Assembly: GCA_011009095.1 (NCBI GenBank)
Contig: VTPC01090590.1
Span: 187,830 to 251,829, forward strand
Direction of reading: 5' to 3'
Length of the DNA: 64,000 bases
Source: Ignelater luminosus
Taxonomy: Eukaryota > Arthropoda > Insecta > Coleoptera > Elateridae
The notes under the pieces were generated by a model. It had not been told where the DNA came from. It did not search any database and saw only the letters and a program-made list of their open reading frames with translations. The position numbers were made by a program, and so were the translations under genes. This document shows, in pieces, positions 36,715 to 48,659 of this stretch (position 1 is its first letter; the number at the start of each line of letters is the position of its first letter).

Positions 36715-36722
36715 GTGTTCGT

Positions 36723-37779
36723 CAAATTTTGTGTTTATAACCTCTAAACCTTCTAAAAGAATTTAAATAGAAACTTGATAAATGACGTTAACAGAAGTTT
36801 ATTTGTTAATGAAGAAAAATACTTGTTTGTCTTTATTTTTATAATTTTTTATCTTCAAGTTTTTCAAAGGTAAATTAAATGCAGAGATACTATTTTTGTC
36901 AAATGTTTACAGTTACATTCTGTAACACTTCTGCAAGAGATTCAAATAGAATTACAAAATAAAATTGAAAAACATATAATGTGATTGTTGTGTGTGGTAA
37001 GTCTTGACTCAATCGCAGGAAGTGCAGAAGTGAGGTTTATACATGAACGTATTTACAGAGTATGTACAAATGATGTGTACGCAACCTAATATACATATTG
37101 TTATTTTAGTCACCTAACATCTTCCTTCCTTAAAGATATCATTTCTTAATTATAATGAACATTAATTAATTATATAAGTATATAGTTAATTAACTGTTAA
37201 TACAAACATAATCTAATTTCTAATACAAAACAAAGTCTTGTAATTTATTAGGAATTTTCCTTATGCGACCGCTATGACTATCAATAACAACATTATTTCC
37301 TTATTATCATTTAAATCTTCATTATTTATTAAAATTTGATTTTTCTGTTAAGTTACTATTTTTGATGTTTGAGTGTTCTTCATTTTCTAACATGTGTGTG
37401 GCTACATATTCTGTTTCAGATTCAAATCTTATTTCTAACCAGCATAAATTGAGGAATTTTGACATTGATACGTATTAGAGAAAACAAACTATACAAACAT
37501 GAGCCATTCTGTTTTTAAAATCTGTAATTACACAAAGATGCCTCTGAATTTGACCTGTAAGACTTGTTGCCTATTCCCAAACCATACTGGGCATACTGTA
37601 TAGGAGACACTTTATAGCAGTGGACACCCTGTACTCAAACTTTCTTCAAAAGAGATGTTGTGCTGACTCAATCTTAATACTCTTGCTTAAACAAAGTTAC
37701 ACCAATGTGCACAACTAATTTGTACTGTAAAACTTACACCGGATAATCCGAATCAGTGATCACTTTAAGTCGCATTATA
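36723..37779. other. Intergenic, no gene seen
   Basis: AT-rich with no frame above 60 codons of interest. No further repeats recognised. Confidence 0.4.
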
Positions 37780-39251
37780 CAGGGAGTTTACTAAACATGC
37801 GACAAAAATTCAGGGGGTTATTCGTTGGCTTATTTTAAGATCTTTTGTGTTTGGATGATTTTAGGAGACGCTTTGTTTCGAAGATAAAATCTTTTCAAAA
37901 CAAAGCAATACTTTGTTAATTCATATTACATGTAAAGATTCTTAATCTACAAGCTGCTAAAAATGACTACTACCAGCTAGGATCCATACATCCAATTTTC
38001 TCCTCGTTGACTGCTGAACTTTTTCGAAAATATCATGGTTGTTTCTTATTGAATTACACCCCTCGATTATCAGATTTTTTAAATCTTCTTCATGTTCCAC
38101 TAGAATAGTGTACATCAGTGTTTTCAAATGACCCCATAAATAAAAATTCAATGGATTTACGTCTGGGGATCGAACAAACCATAATTGAGATGCACCTCAA
38201 CCAATTCAGCGATCTTCACAGGTTGCGTTTAAAAATTCACCAGCAACCACACTAAGATGTGTTGGTGCACCATCGTGCATAAACTACATTACATTTTTCG
38301 TTTCCAATGGTACATCGTCTAGAAACCCAAGTAGTGATTCTTCCAAAGAATTTCGATACCCTTCACCGGTAAGTCTTCCTGGTAGAAATACCGGTCTAAT
38401 TAGCCAGTCATCCACAATTCCATCCAAATGTTTAGTGAAAATTGATGTTGAAAACGATCTTCAAGTACCTCGTGTGGGTTTTCATCAGCACAGACATGGT
38501 TATAATGGAAGCTTCTAATTGCATTTCTGGAGAAATTCGCTTCATCGGTAAAGAGAATCGGTGTCATTAGTTGAGGGATTTGGACCACGGTTTGCAGAAG
38601 CCATTAACAAAATGCAATACATTGAGGAAAATCAGCAGAAATAAGATGCTGAAACGCCCTAAATGGATACAAGCCGTTCTGCTTCAAAATCTTCCACACA
38701 GTCCTATTACTTACATTCAAAGCATTTGATATTTTTCTGGTAGAGGTGCCTACACCTTCCTCTACCATGTTTGGTACATTTTCTTTCAATTCTACCGTTG
38801 CTACTGTTGGCCTTTCTGGTCCTCTGTTTTGTTTAAATGTGTCTGTTTAATAAAGACGTTGATGAATACTTTGGAAAGTTTTTCTATTAGGAATTGTTCA
38901 CTGTACAACCGCCTAGCCTCTAACGAATTCCCATTGGCAAGTCCATGCATAAAATGTACATCTGTCATCTCGGCGTTCATATAGCCACTCATATTAGAAA
39001 GCTTTACTAACAAAATTTTGAGTAACAAACGAAAAGAAGCGACGCAATTAATTTTGACAACTTTCAAAGAGAGAAAATGACAAATCACTTTGGAAACGAT
39101 GACAAGTCACAATGGGAAAGTATTTCTAAACATTTCTTATACTCCGTACTCAATGCAGTACACCGTCTTTCCGAAAATCAAGGACTAAAAAACCTTAAAA
39201 TAATCCAATGATAACCCTTGAATTTTTGCTGCACGTTTAGTAAACGCCCTG
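37780..39251 (-). mobile_element. Decayed Tc1/IS630-like DNA transposon with about 60-bp inverted ends
   Basis: Ends CAGGGAGTTTACTAAACATG (left) and the complement of CAGGGCGTTTACTAAACGTG (right) pair over about 60 bp, with TA on both sides. The minus strand carries transposase pieces in order: MNAEMTDVHFMHGLANGNSL (about 39000), STRKISNALNVSNRTVWKIL (about 38750), LFTDEANFSRNAIRSFHYN (about 38530) and FYLWGHLKTLMY with EEDLKNLIIEGCNSIR (38150-38000). These match an insect transposase family with an N-terminal helix-turn-helix domain and a DDE core, TDEA giving the first Asp. Several frameshifts and internal losses; inactive. Confidence 0.85.
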
Positions 39252-39969
39252 TATAATTTGAAATTATTTAGACACACATTTGTATATATTTTATCTGAAA
39301 AAAAGATTACTAAACGTATCTAAATGAAATGCTAAACTCAGTTTAGTCTTAGGCACCCAGTATTACAAAATCTACCCACAAAATCTGTCAGTACCTTGTA
39401 AAGTTATAAATAATAGCTAACTACCATTCAATTTGGACAAAAGTTTCTACCAAGCTTGGACACATAGAATTTATTCCTTGATCTACAGGACTCCAGCGGC
39501 TTCCGGGATGGTCAGTGACCCTCACATACGTTAGGAAACAACGCACACCAAGAAAGGTACTTTATTCACGCACAAAACATTGTTTAAGCAATACTACATC
39601 GGTGCGTACTTTAACACACAACTTGACATCGTTGTCGAGTGTTCAATATTATTAAATTAAATCTTCAAACGGAGCGAAGGTTCTACTAACAATTTTCGAT
39701 AAACAGGGGATCACATTTTTCGATCCTAATAATCTAGACAAAATCTGGAATATAATAAACAGTTTTCATTAGGAAACCACATATAAACATTATACGAGAT
39801 AAGCTAACAAATATACTCCCAATTAAAGATGTAATAAACAAAAATAACTACACGTGTACTTTGAATAAACATTACATGAAATAAATTGACAAACAGTTCC
39901 AATTAAAAATAAAATGACTGACTATATTAAACAAATTATCAAATTGACAACATTTCAAAACATTACAAA

Positions 39970-40330
39970 CTCCTTGATTGGCCCGACATACAGGCCGAAC
40001 AGCTCGAGAGGCCCGAGAAGCCCGAACGGCCCGACAAAGAAATCCATAGGGCTAAGAAGTCCAAAAAGCCAGACAGGCCCAAACGGCCCGAGAATTCCGA
40101 CGGTTCTAGACGTTCGAGGAATCTAAACTGCCCGATAGAACCGAGCGACTCAAAGCGACGAAAAGTCCGAAAGACCCGATAGGGCCAAACAGTCCAATAG
40201 GTGCGACAGGCCCAAATTTGTTGACAAACCCGTATGGCCCGAGAGGTCCGACAAGTCAGAGAGATCCAAACGGCCCAATAGACCCGAAGGGCCAAGAGGT
40301 CTAAAAGGCCCGACAGGCCCATACGGTCGT
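39970..40330 (+). repeat. Degenerate 9-bp-period array (GGCCCGANA-type), locus 1
   Basis: About 40 units close to GGCCCGACA / GGCCCGAGA run with frequent substitutions. Because the period is a multiple of three, one frame reads Gly-Pro-rich text (GPRSPNGP, TGPNGPRIP) that looks collagen-like but is not convincing protein. Similar arrays occur at 53190-54180 (inverted) and 63330-63560. Confidence 0.85.
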
Positions 40331-41430
40331 TGGTTATTGTGGCTCCTTGTGGTTGAGTCTTCTTCGGCAGCAAGACAGAGGGGCGTAAATCCTCGGCCTC
40401 ACTGGTGCTTGATTTCTGACACAGCTGCAAGAGGACACTTTGCGGTGCACAAGACTGCTGCATCGTGTTGAGCCCATAAGCGGCTCTGTCATCGGTCTTG
40501 TTGGTGTGAAGAAGATTGGTCTGCGCTTCTATTGTGTTGGTGATGGGAACTTTTTTGCGTCGGTTGTGATGACCTTACACAGTGATAGCTTCTGGTAGCT
40601 CCTGTGCTGCGTGCAAGAGGACTTGTCTGGAACTTTGTTTGTTCCAGCATTGATGCAGGTGGATGCAGGTCTGGTAGAAGGATATCCCGATGATAAGATG
40701 TTGGCTATTAATGCGGGATGTGGGAAGAAAATGCATTAGCAACTCCAAAACTCCGAAAAGGGGCGTAAATTTTTTACAAAGCTATTCGGGCTCGACTGCG
40801 GCGATTTGAACTACGCTACCTGTTGCGTTGGCCAGAACTGCAACGTTGGTGGTTTAGTACATTCCTTGACTTATGAAATGTGATATTGGTAATGAGGGTC
40901 AATCCATTCCAAGTGGTCCAAACCAGGTTGCTCGACCATTTTAAAAAAAATGAATATTTTTACTGTTATTTGTCTCAAGTATGACTAGCCGAAAACACAT
41001 ATTATTTTATTTTTATACTTAACCGTTTAGAAATGACGGCCATTTGTACTCCACGGTGCACGCTAATTTCTGCGTTTGCAGGCATCTACGGAAAATTAAT
41101 TTCCTACGGACTGGTTAGTCATAGACATTTCAAATAAAAACTATTGTTTTCTTTAAACATTGTTCTATCTTTCTTGTTTTCTTTATCAAAGTCTTAAATT
41201 GTCGTTTAATGTGTGAAAATTGCTCTTGAAATTTGGTGACACAATTTAAAGAAACACACTTTTGAAGGGATGTTTTTTTATGGAAGGGGTGCAATATCAA
41301 AGTTAATTTGTTTTGTGCTGGTAAATATCGCAAAACACTTCATGCTGAAAAAGAAAGAAGCTCGAATATTGTTTCCTTTATTTTTTATACAGTTCCAAAA
41401 AGTCGCAATTTTCAGATTTGACCTAACTTT
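40331..41430. other. GC-richer unknown flank of the 9-bp array; no gene supported
   Basis: The 40331-40860 segment is clearly less AT-rich than the surroundings and contains GGGCGTAAAT twice. It joins the array directly and may be part of the same element. Minus frame 39963-40463 runs through the array and is not accepted as a gene. Confidence 0.35.
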
Positions 41431-41439
41431 AAGGCTTAA

Positions 41440-41725
41440 TATCTCTGGTGGGGGGCCAGATTAAAATTTAATTGATTTGGATATTATGCACCTCTAGGGT
41501 GGTAAACTGCAGTAGAAATCTCAACTTTCATATTTGCGTATTGAGAGAGACATCGAATTTTCAAAATGTTATTTAAACACATCGCGAACGTTTTTAATAT
41601 CTCTGGTGAGGGACCAGATAAAAATTTGATTGTTTTAGATATTACGCATCTCTATGGTGGTAAACTGCAGTAAAAATCTCAAGTTTGATATTTGCATATT
41701 GTGGAAGATGTCAAATTTTCAAAGT
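41440..41725 (+). repeat. Two-copy tandem repeat, about 145-bp units
   Basis: ATCTCTGGTGGGGGGCCAGA (about 41440) and ATCTCTGGTGAGGGACCAGA (about 41600) start two units, both continuing to GGTGGTAAACTGCAGTA and ATATTTGC. Divergence is around 15% by eye. Noncoding. Confidence 0.75.
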
Positions 41726-43718
41726 ATAAATAACTCATAAATATACTGCTTTCAGGACTTTTTACATTTTCTTCTATAGAAACTTTAGTTATACTGCCAG
41801 CATTTAAAAAATAGCACGAGAGCAGTAGTCAAGCTGAATCTGTAAATGTACACTCATGGTCAGAAGTAATGTCACTCGCTTCTATACGCGTAGGCAACAC
41901 ACCGAACTGACTGTTGTATGCTACGACATGCGTCCCTAAACATGATTGTCTCGTTTCTCTCTTCGACTTCAATATTAAAGGGAATTTTTTTAAATAATTA
42001 ATTTTTTTTAATTTTATTATTTTTATGTTCATTAAATCTTACCTTGCATAATGATCTTTTTATATTTAGATAAATATTTAAAAAATGTTTTAGCATCGTT
42101 TTATATATGTAAGAACCAAAACCAAATTTAAAAAAGTTACAAATTTCTAGGTAACTGCGTAAAACAGGAAACAAAAATAAATTAGAAATGCTATAGGATA
42201 ATGTGTGTTGACTTTTACTTAATGTTTTTAATGTGTATCTTGGTTTAGATATCAGTTTGGAGTTTGAAATCTGAAGAAATTGGATTTGTTTATTATAGCC
42301 TTACGACGTTTTATTAATTTCTACGGGAAATTATATTTTGCCCTCGAGTTAAATAGAAATTATTAATATAGTTTTGTGTTGGTTTGGTTTTTTTTGGAAG
42401 TTTTACTCCATTGTCAATTTAAGAACTGCATGTATTGATTTTTAAACATATGTTTTTATTATTTTGTTAAATTCTTTAAAAATGGTTACATGATTCCTGT
42501 TTCCAAAATAAATATAAAAATAATGCAAAATAACTCGAACTGGCAAGTCGTTTTATTAAATTATTAACAAGCAGAGGTTAGGGGTCTTTTAGTAAACGGG
42601 GTGATAGTACTTAACCGATTTTCTTTCTCAAATGATAATATTCGACACTTTTAAACAAATATTTACGATTTTTGAGATAGTGTATGTAGAATTTAGTATT
42701 GTTAAATATTTTAGAATACTATTACGTATTATTATGCAAATATTTAAATGAATATGAGCACAGAAATAATCCTTCTTCCTGCATTATTAACGAAGTTCAT
42801 TGAATGTAGTTCTTTGGATTGCAAAAGGCAGAACTTTAGAATACTGACTATTTTATTAAAAGCAGAAGGTTGGTTGTTTCTCCGAAAAAGCCTTTTGTTA
42901 AATTGTAAAAATAAAGAGAGTACCGTTGAAGAAAATGTGATCCATAGGTTTTCCTATTGCTGCATTCATAAAATAATGTTTTAAACTTCTTAAAAATCTT
43001 TAGACCTGTATATTTTTGAAATGTAACTGAAATATGAAGGTGATATAAAATGCTATTTATCACATTAGTTTCTTGCAGAAAGCGACTATACATAACATAT
43101 CATTAAATGTGAAAATACAAAGTACGAATAATAGTCTAGGGAATAGAGACAATAGACATATTTGCTTGCAAAAGTTATGTAGTTCTAATTTTTGGATATG
43201 TTGTGTATATCGGTGTCCTAGTGAAAAATCCAAGTTTTCGACACGTCACCCCTGTACGGGCTCCGTGGGGCGCCAAAAATCGTCAAAATTCCGGACTTTT
43301 TTCAGTTTTTTAATAATATCTTTTTACCCATGCAATACAGAGGAAAAAGTTTTTATTGAAAGTTGTAGAGTATTACATTTGCTACAGTTTTTGTATGGAA
43401 AATGTTTTTGTAGAAAGACTAGGTAGGTAATTATGCTTCATCAAATCCACTAATGCTTCTGCGCCTTTATTTGTTAAAATAAAGAAATTCAAATAATGGT
43501 AACAAAATAACACAAATAACAAAACGAAAGAAGGATAGAAAACCTATAAATTTTAGCAAAGGAGGACTTGTTTTATTTAATTAAGTCAATTTTTGTGTCA
43601 TAATATTTATGTTTTTCTTAAAAATCTTGTTATGTGAGTACATATTCAAACGCACACTTGGATTCGGAAAAAAGGACCCTATAAGAAACAGTTGAAAAAT
43701 GTATGACATTGCATCATA

Positions 43719-44349
43719 CAGGGTGTCCCCAGATAAGGTTTAGAATAGGTGTAATGGATAAAAAATTTCAAGATACGAAAACAACTTATTCTCTATAAAA
43801 GTTTTTGCTTACTTCAAAAGTAACTTTTATCAAGTTAACAATTCGAAATTTTATACGGGGTGTTCAGTAACTAATTTTTATATACAAACCAAAATACAAA
43901 TTAAACAACATCTCAAATGAAATAATTTATTATTGCGTTTCAATTAGTCTACCACCTATTCCCTGACACAATTCCAGCTTTCTCATCAACTAGAGAAAAA
44001 CTTGATGTAACTTCCGGTCAAATTTCATTAACAGCCTCCCTAATAGCATTTTTCAAAATCTTGCCTGTAGACCTATTCTTTTAATAAGACAGACTTAAAA
44101 TGAAGTATTGCTCTTATTTCCATAACAACCATGTCTTGTTTAGGTAATTTACTTAATAAATTAATTCAATCTGTACACTACTTTAAAATATAAGTTAATT
44201 TTTTAAACACCCCGTATAAAATTTTGAATTTTTAACTCGATAAAAGTTACTTTTGAAATAAGCAGATTTTTATAATGAATAAGTTTTTTTCGTGTCTTGG
44301 AATTTTTTATCCATTACACCTATTCTAAACCTTATCTGGGGACACCCTG
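43719..44349. mobile_element. 631-bp internally deleted Tc1/IS630-like element with long inverted ends
   Basis: CAGGGTGTCCCCAGATAAGG at the left is mirrored by CCTTATCTGGGGACACCCTG at the right, with TA outside both. Pairing continues for roughly 140 bp. A second inner pair, CGGGGTGTT / AACACCCCG (about 43856 and 44206), is nested within. The minus-strand interior keeps a shredded transposase C-terminus (IREAVNEI, LELCQGIGGR in different frames). Non-autonomous. An N gap starts three bases after the right end. Confidence 0.8.
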
Positions 44350-44352
44350 TAT

Positions 44353-44623
44353 NNNNNNNNNNNNNNNNNNNNNNNNNNNNNNNNNNNNNNNNNNNNNNNN
44401 NNNNNNNNNNNNNNNNNNNNNNNNNNNNNNNNNNNNNNNNNNNNNNNNNNNNNNNNNNNNNNNNNNNNNNNNNNNNNNNNNNNNNNNNNNNNNNNNNNNN
44501 NNNNNNNNNNNNNNNNNNNNNNNNNNNNNNNNNNNNNNNNNNNNNNNNNNNNNNNNNNNNNNNNNNNNNNNNNNNNNNNNNNNNNNNNNNNNNNNNNNNN
44601 NNNNNNNNNNNNNNNNNNNNNNN
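44353..44623. other. Assembly gap (271 Ns)
   Basis: Run of N. Reading frames reported across it are meaningless. Confidence 1.
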
Positions 44624-47600
44624 TTAGCAAAACGTTCTTCGCAACCCTCTACACGCATCCTATTAATTTCAATAAACTATCTCATTTACATCACCCCTAA
44701 AACAAGGGTCCAAATCACGTTTTGATATAGAAATCTCTCTCTATTACTACTTAAAAGCTCTACTTTGAATTTACCTACTTCACATTTTGTGGAACGATTC
44801 GCTTGTTCTATGTTTATAATATAATATAATAATTTTTCTAATATGTAAAAAATATTTACTATACTTTCTGACCTATACATCTTGTGCGTTGACTTTTAAA
44901 TATTCCCGCATTTCTTCGCAAGTTTACGGCAGGCACAGTAGACACTAGCCACTAGCAATGAAAAGAAAAAGGAAATATCTTTTTCTTTTCTAAATGTTGG
45001 CTTCGTTTCCCACTCGTTCGAGAAAGAGGTAGTTAGCTATATATTAACCTTTAATAGATATATGCATTGCATTAAAAAAACACTTGACTATCCTTTCGTT
45101 CATACTGTTGGTTTATTTAAAGAACAATTTAGCTGGCCTTGTAGATTTCTCAAAATAATTTTATTTAGTTTTTAAATCATACAAATCGGACAAAAAATAA
45201 CAAAACTACACCGTGCGCCGTTTTTTGTAAAACAGCCTGTATGCTGTATTTAGACGCTGGTTATGTTGTCAAGTTTTGGTAAACAACAAATGACAAAAAC
45301 TCAAAAATTTTACTTAAATCTTAATTGTTTGAACCCTCACGTTTAAGCCCTCAGGTAAAATCAATATTTTAACGGTACTATTTTTAGAATGGTTGTAAAA
45401 GGGTACCTATTACTTAAAGGGCAGTATCACAAAACATTAAAGTATAGTCTTGGTGGTCGGGGTGACCACACCAAGTAAACAGAAATAAATTTACTACATA
45501 TACTCAAGTCAGTTCTTTTTTAATTTGTATATCAAAGACGAGATCCAGCCATTATCCAACATTAATATTTCAGACACGGTGCTTACTTAGAGATATTCAA
45601 AAACTAGAATCTCCTTAGTTTAGATAAAAATCTGTTCAAGATATATAAAGGCAACAATGGCATAGCTTATGACTCATATGTCCTTAAACCGTACTTTCCT
45701 TATATTTGCAATTTAACAAAAGGCCTTTTTAGGGAGACAACCAAACTTCTGCTTTTAATAGTGGTCGGTATGCCAAAGAAAGATCTAAGTTTAATGGTCT
45801 TCGTTAATGATACTGTGGAATATTTTATTTTTTGCTCCTATTATTTTAAACGTTTGCATAATAATACGTAATAGTATACCAAACTATTTAACAAGACCTC
45901 AGATTCTACGTATTATACTATCTCAAAAGTCGCATTTATTTATTTTTAGAAATGTCGAATTTTTAGGTCATGATTTTAAAAAGCTAATCGGTAAGTATAT
46001 TATCACCCCGTTGGTTAAAAACAGCTTCTTTCTGTTTATTAATGAAGTAAAACGACTTACCAGTTTGAGATTTTTTATATTATTTCTCAAAACGATTTTT
46101 ATATTAATTTTAAAAAAACAGAAAGAAATACAATTTTTCAAAAGTTTGAGAAAATAACAAAAACATGTTTAAAAATTAATACAAGTAGTTCTTATTTTTC
46201 AAATTTTAAACTCCAGACTGATCTCTAAACCAAGAGGCGCTTTAAAGACGTTAAATAAAATCCAACACGCAGAATCGTGTAGCATTTTTAATTTCGTTTG
46301 GTTCCTGCGTTACCTATAGTTACTTAGAAATTTGTGACTTTTTAAATTCGGTTGTGGTTTCTACATATACAAAATTTGGACAAAAACATTTGTTAACTAT
46401 TTATCTAAATATTAAGACAGATTATTATTCTAAATTAGATGTAATGAAAAAATATAGTAGGTAATAAATTTTTATATAAAATTAAAAATTTTAAAATAAA
46501 ATTACATATAATATTGAAGTCGAACTGAGAAACATGTTTAGAGACGCATGTCGTAGCATACAGCAGCCAGTTCGATGTGTTGCCTACGCGTACAAAAGAG
46601 AGTGACATTACTTCTGACCATGAGTGTACATAAATCATTAGATCTGTATGTTAGTAAACTGTCAAGTAGAATGCTGCTTTATTAGAGCTTTCACGGAGGA
46701 TATCTTCCAAATTTTGAGATTTAACCAGGATTAAGAAGCATGATTTTTACATAACCCGCAAGGATTTGAATAGTTTTCAAACATTTGTATTAACGTAAAA
46801 TTGAAATATAAAATTTCAAATCCAAGACAAATATTAAATAAAAATTATCTCTGCCTACTAGCTTTTATTTTTAATTTTTTAATTTAAATATCAGCATGCT
46901 TTAGAAATGTGCAGATTGGGCTGCCTAACATTTTTTTATCAAGAGGCATCATAACCTTGCATTATTATAATATAAAACTTTTTTTAATTTAATAATAATA
47001 AGGATGTTGAAAGGGATATAATATTCTAAAATACAAGTTCGAACAACGACTTGATTGTAAAACTAAATTGTTAACAGACTAAAATCCCAAGACTAAAAAA
47101 TTGATTTCAAACAGTTTTTCTCTATAAGTTGTTACTAACAAATTTTGTGCTAAATTGAATCAAAATTACTATAAAGGTTGTAATGGATCCTACCATCTGG
47201 AAAAAGATAAATAGAAATTGTTGACACATAATTTATAATATTGTACTGTATACTACGTACTTCTAGTAATAAAACAAAATCCATGTCAAACCAATCATTT
47301 GTAGAAAATTTTATTCCCGTTGTGATTAGTCGCAGAGAAATTGACATCTGTAAAACAAAATTCGTTATGATAAGGGACTGTTTCTACATTATTGTGAGCT
47401 ATTCACCATTTTACATGATTTTTTGTTAAATATTCCTGGCATACTCTTTAAAAAAACTAATTTTGATAACAACAACTGATTTGAGTAGAAAGTACACAAA
47501 TGAACTAAATGCCAACCAATCACAGATAGGTCTGCCTTCTACCTTTGTTGTTCTTAGAGTGTTATGTGTTTCTATGACTATGTAAGAACGACAGCACCTT

Positions 47601-48650
47601 TAACAAACCAGTTGGCCGCATCCGAGAAAATGGGCGTTCAAATCCCGCCAGGCAACTTTTGATTATTTTTATTTTTTTTTTCAAACTTTTATTTTATCTC
47701 TTTTTGGTGATACAATAACAATTTCACTAAAGTCGTAAAATAATTCTTTTAACAAGAGTGTTTCTGTAAGAAGAAAACTGTTGATAACTGAAACAAAACA
47801 ACCTTATCTGCATTTCTACACATAATAACCATTAAAAATTTTGCACTGGAAGTTAATACATCGATCTTCTGAACCGACTTCAAAGTAGTACTTGAGAATT
47901 TGTACCTTTTACCGCATCTGCTGCTGTGTTAAGATATATTTGTGCACTAATCGATTTATAAATTATTTGTGTTGTGCAAGAATAAAAGAACCTCAAACGT
48001 TTTGTGGAATAAACGTTAAGTGAGTCAAACTGTGTTGTGCTGTACTTTCTTTTGTTGTTTAACGGTCGATTGACGGCGTTGTATTTTTGTAGTAATAGCC
48101 TTAAGTCGGTTGTAATTAAAGATTTCGGTTCCAATTATTTACACGTATGTCATCTGCACCTGCTTTTACGCTTTTAGCAGTAATATGTTTCATGGTTTGA
48201 CTCAAATTTAAATAACCAGGCCCGTTTCTTGGCACGACGAATTGAGGAGAGAAGCTTGTAAAACCCCGCCTGGCCATATGCTATGCTGGTTTGAGTAGAT
48301 GGTAATGCGCAAAAATCTAATTCGGACTGAGCATGTAAAAAAGCACAAATGATCGTCAGCGGATTTTTTCTTTGTTTTGAGTTTTGCAATATTTTTCTTT
48401 ATACTCTTGGAACACGATTGAATCGACACCGCCCGTCGTATTCCTTTATATCCAAACCTCTCCATCAAAGATTCAATTTTGTCATCGGCGTTTCGTTTCA
48501 GATTTCGGCTTACTTCACAAATTCTGTTCCCTTGAAATGTTTGTCTCTGCTTTTATTCCTTCCTTTCCTATAGCTCTAGCACCTTTTTCAAAAATGGTAA
48601 GATGCTTCTAAATATGCCGCTTAGGAAACTCCCGATTTCGCGTTAGAGAT
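44624..48650. other. AT-rich intergenic region, no gene supported
   Basis: Apart from the right inverted arm near 46505-46628 there is little structure. The 116-codon frame 45807-46157 is low-complexity Ile/Phe/Leu-rich text expected in AT-rich DNA. A tRNA-like B-box motif at 47636-47645 is listed separately. Confidence 0.45.
47610..47690 (+). repeat. tRNA-like Pol III B-box followed by T-rich tail (possible SINE relic)
   Basis: GTTCAAATCC (47636-47645) matches the internal B-box of tRNA genes. CAGTTGGCCGCATCCGAG about 25 bases upstream could be a weak A-box. No full cloverleaf folds by eye, and no repeat partner was found in the window. Low support. Confidence 0.25.
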
Positions 48651-48659
48651 GCAGTGATA

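Larger units (their letters stand above)
41849..46628. repeat. Pair of inverted approximately 125-bp arms, 4.8 kb apart
   Basis: The left arm (41849-about 41975) and right arm (about 46505-46628) are reverse complements. Both begin TACACTCATGGTCAGAAGTA and share TACGCGTAGGCAACACA and TATGCTACGACATGCGTC. Each has TA at the outer edge. They may be the termini of one large DNA element or two separate MITE copies. The interior contains no recognisable transposase but includes an assembly gap. Confidence 0.6.

Noticed and set aside
39963-40463. 166-codon minus-strand frame and other Gly/Pro/Leu/Ser-rich frames
   Set aside because: They run through the degenerate 9-bp array; openness follows from the period, and no start, signal peptide or conserved domain is present.
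44292-44725. Frames of 100-140 codons spanning 44353-44623
   Set aside because: They consist mostly of unknown residues over the N gap.
45807-46157. 116-codon Ile/Phe/Leu-rich frame
   Set aside because: Low-complexity composition expected by chance in AT-rich DNA, no domain pattern.
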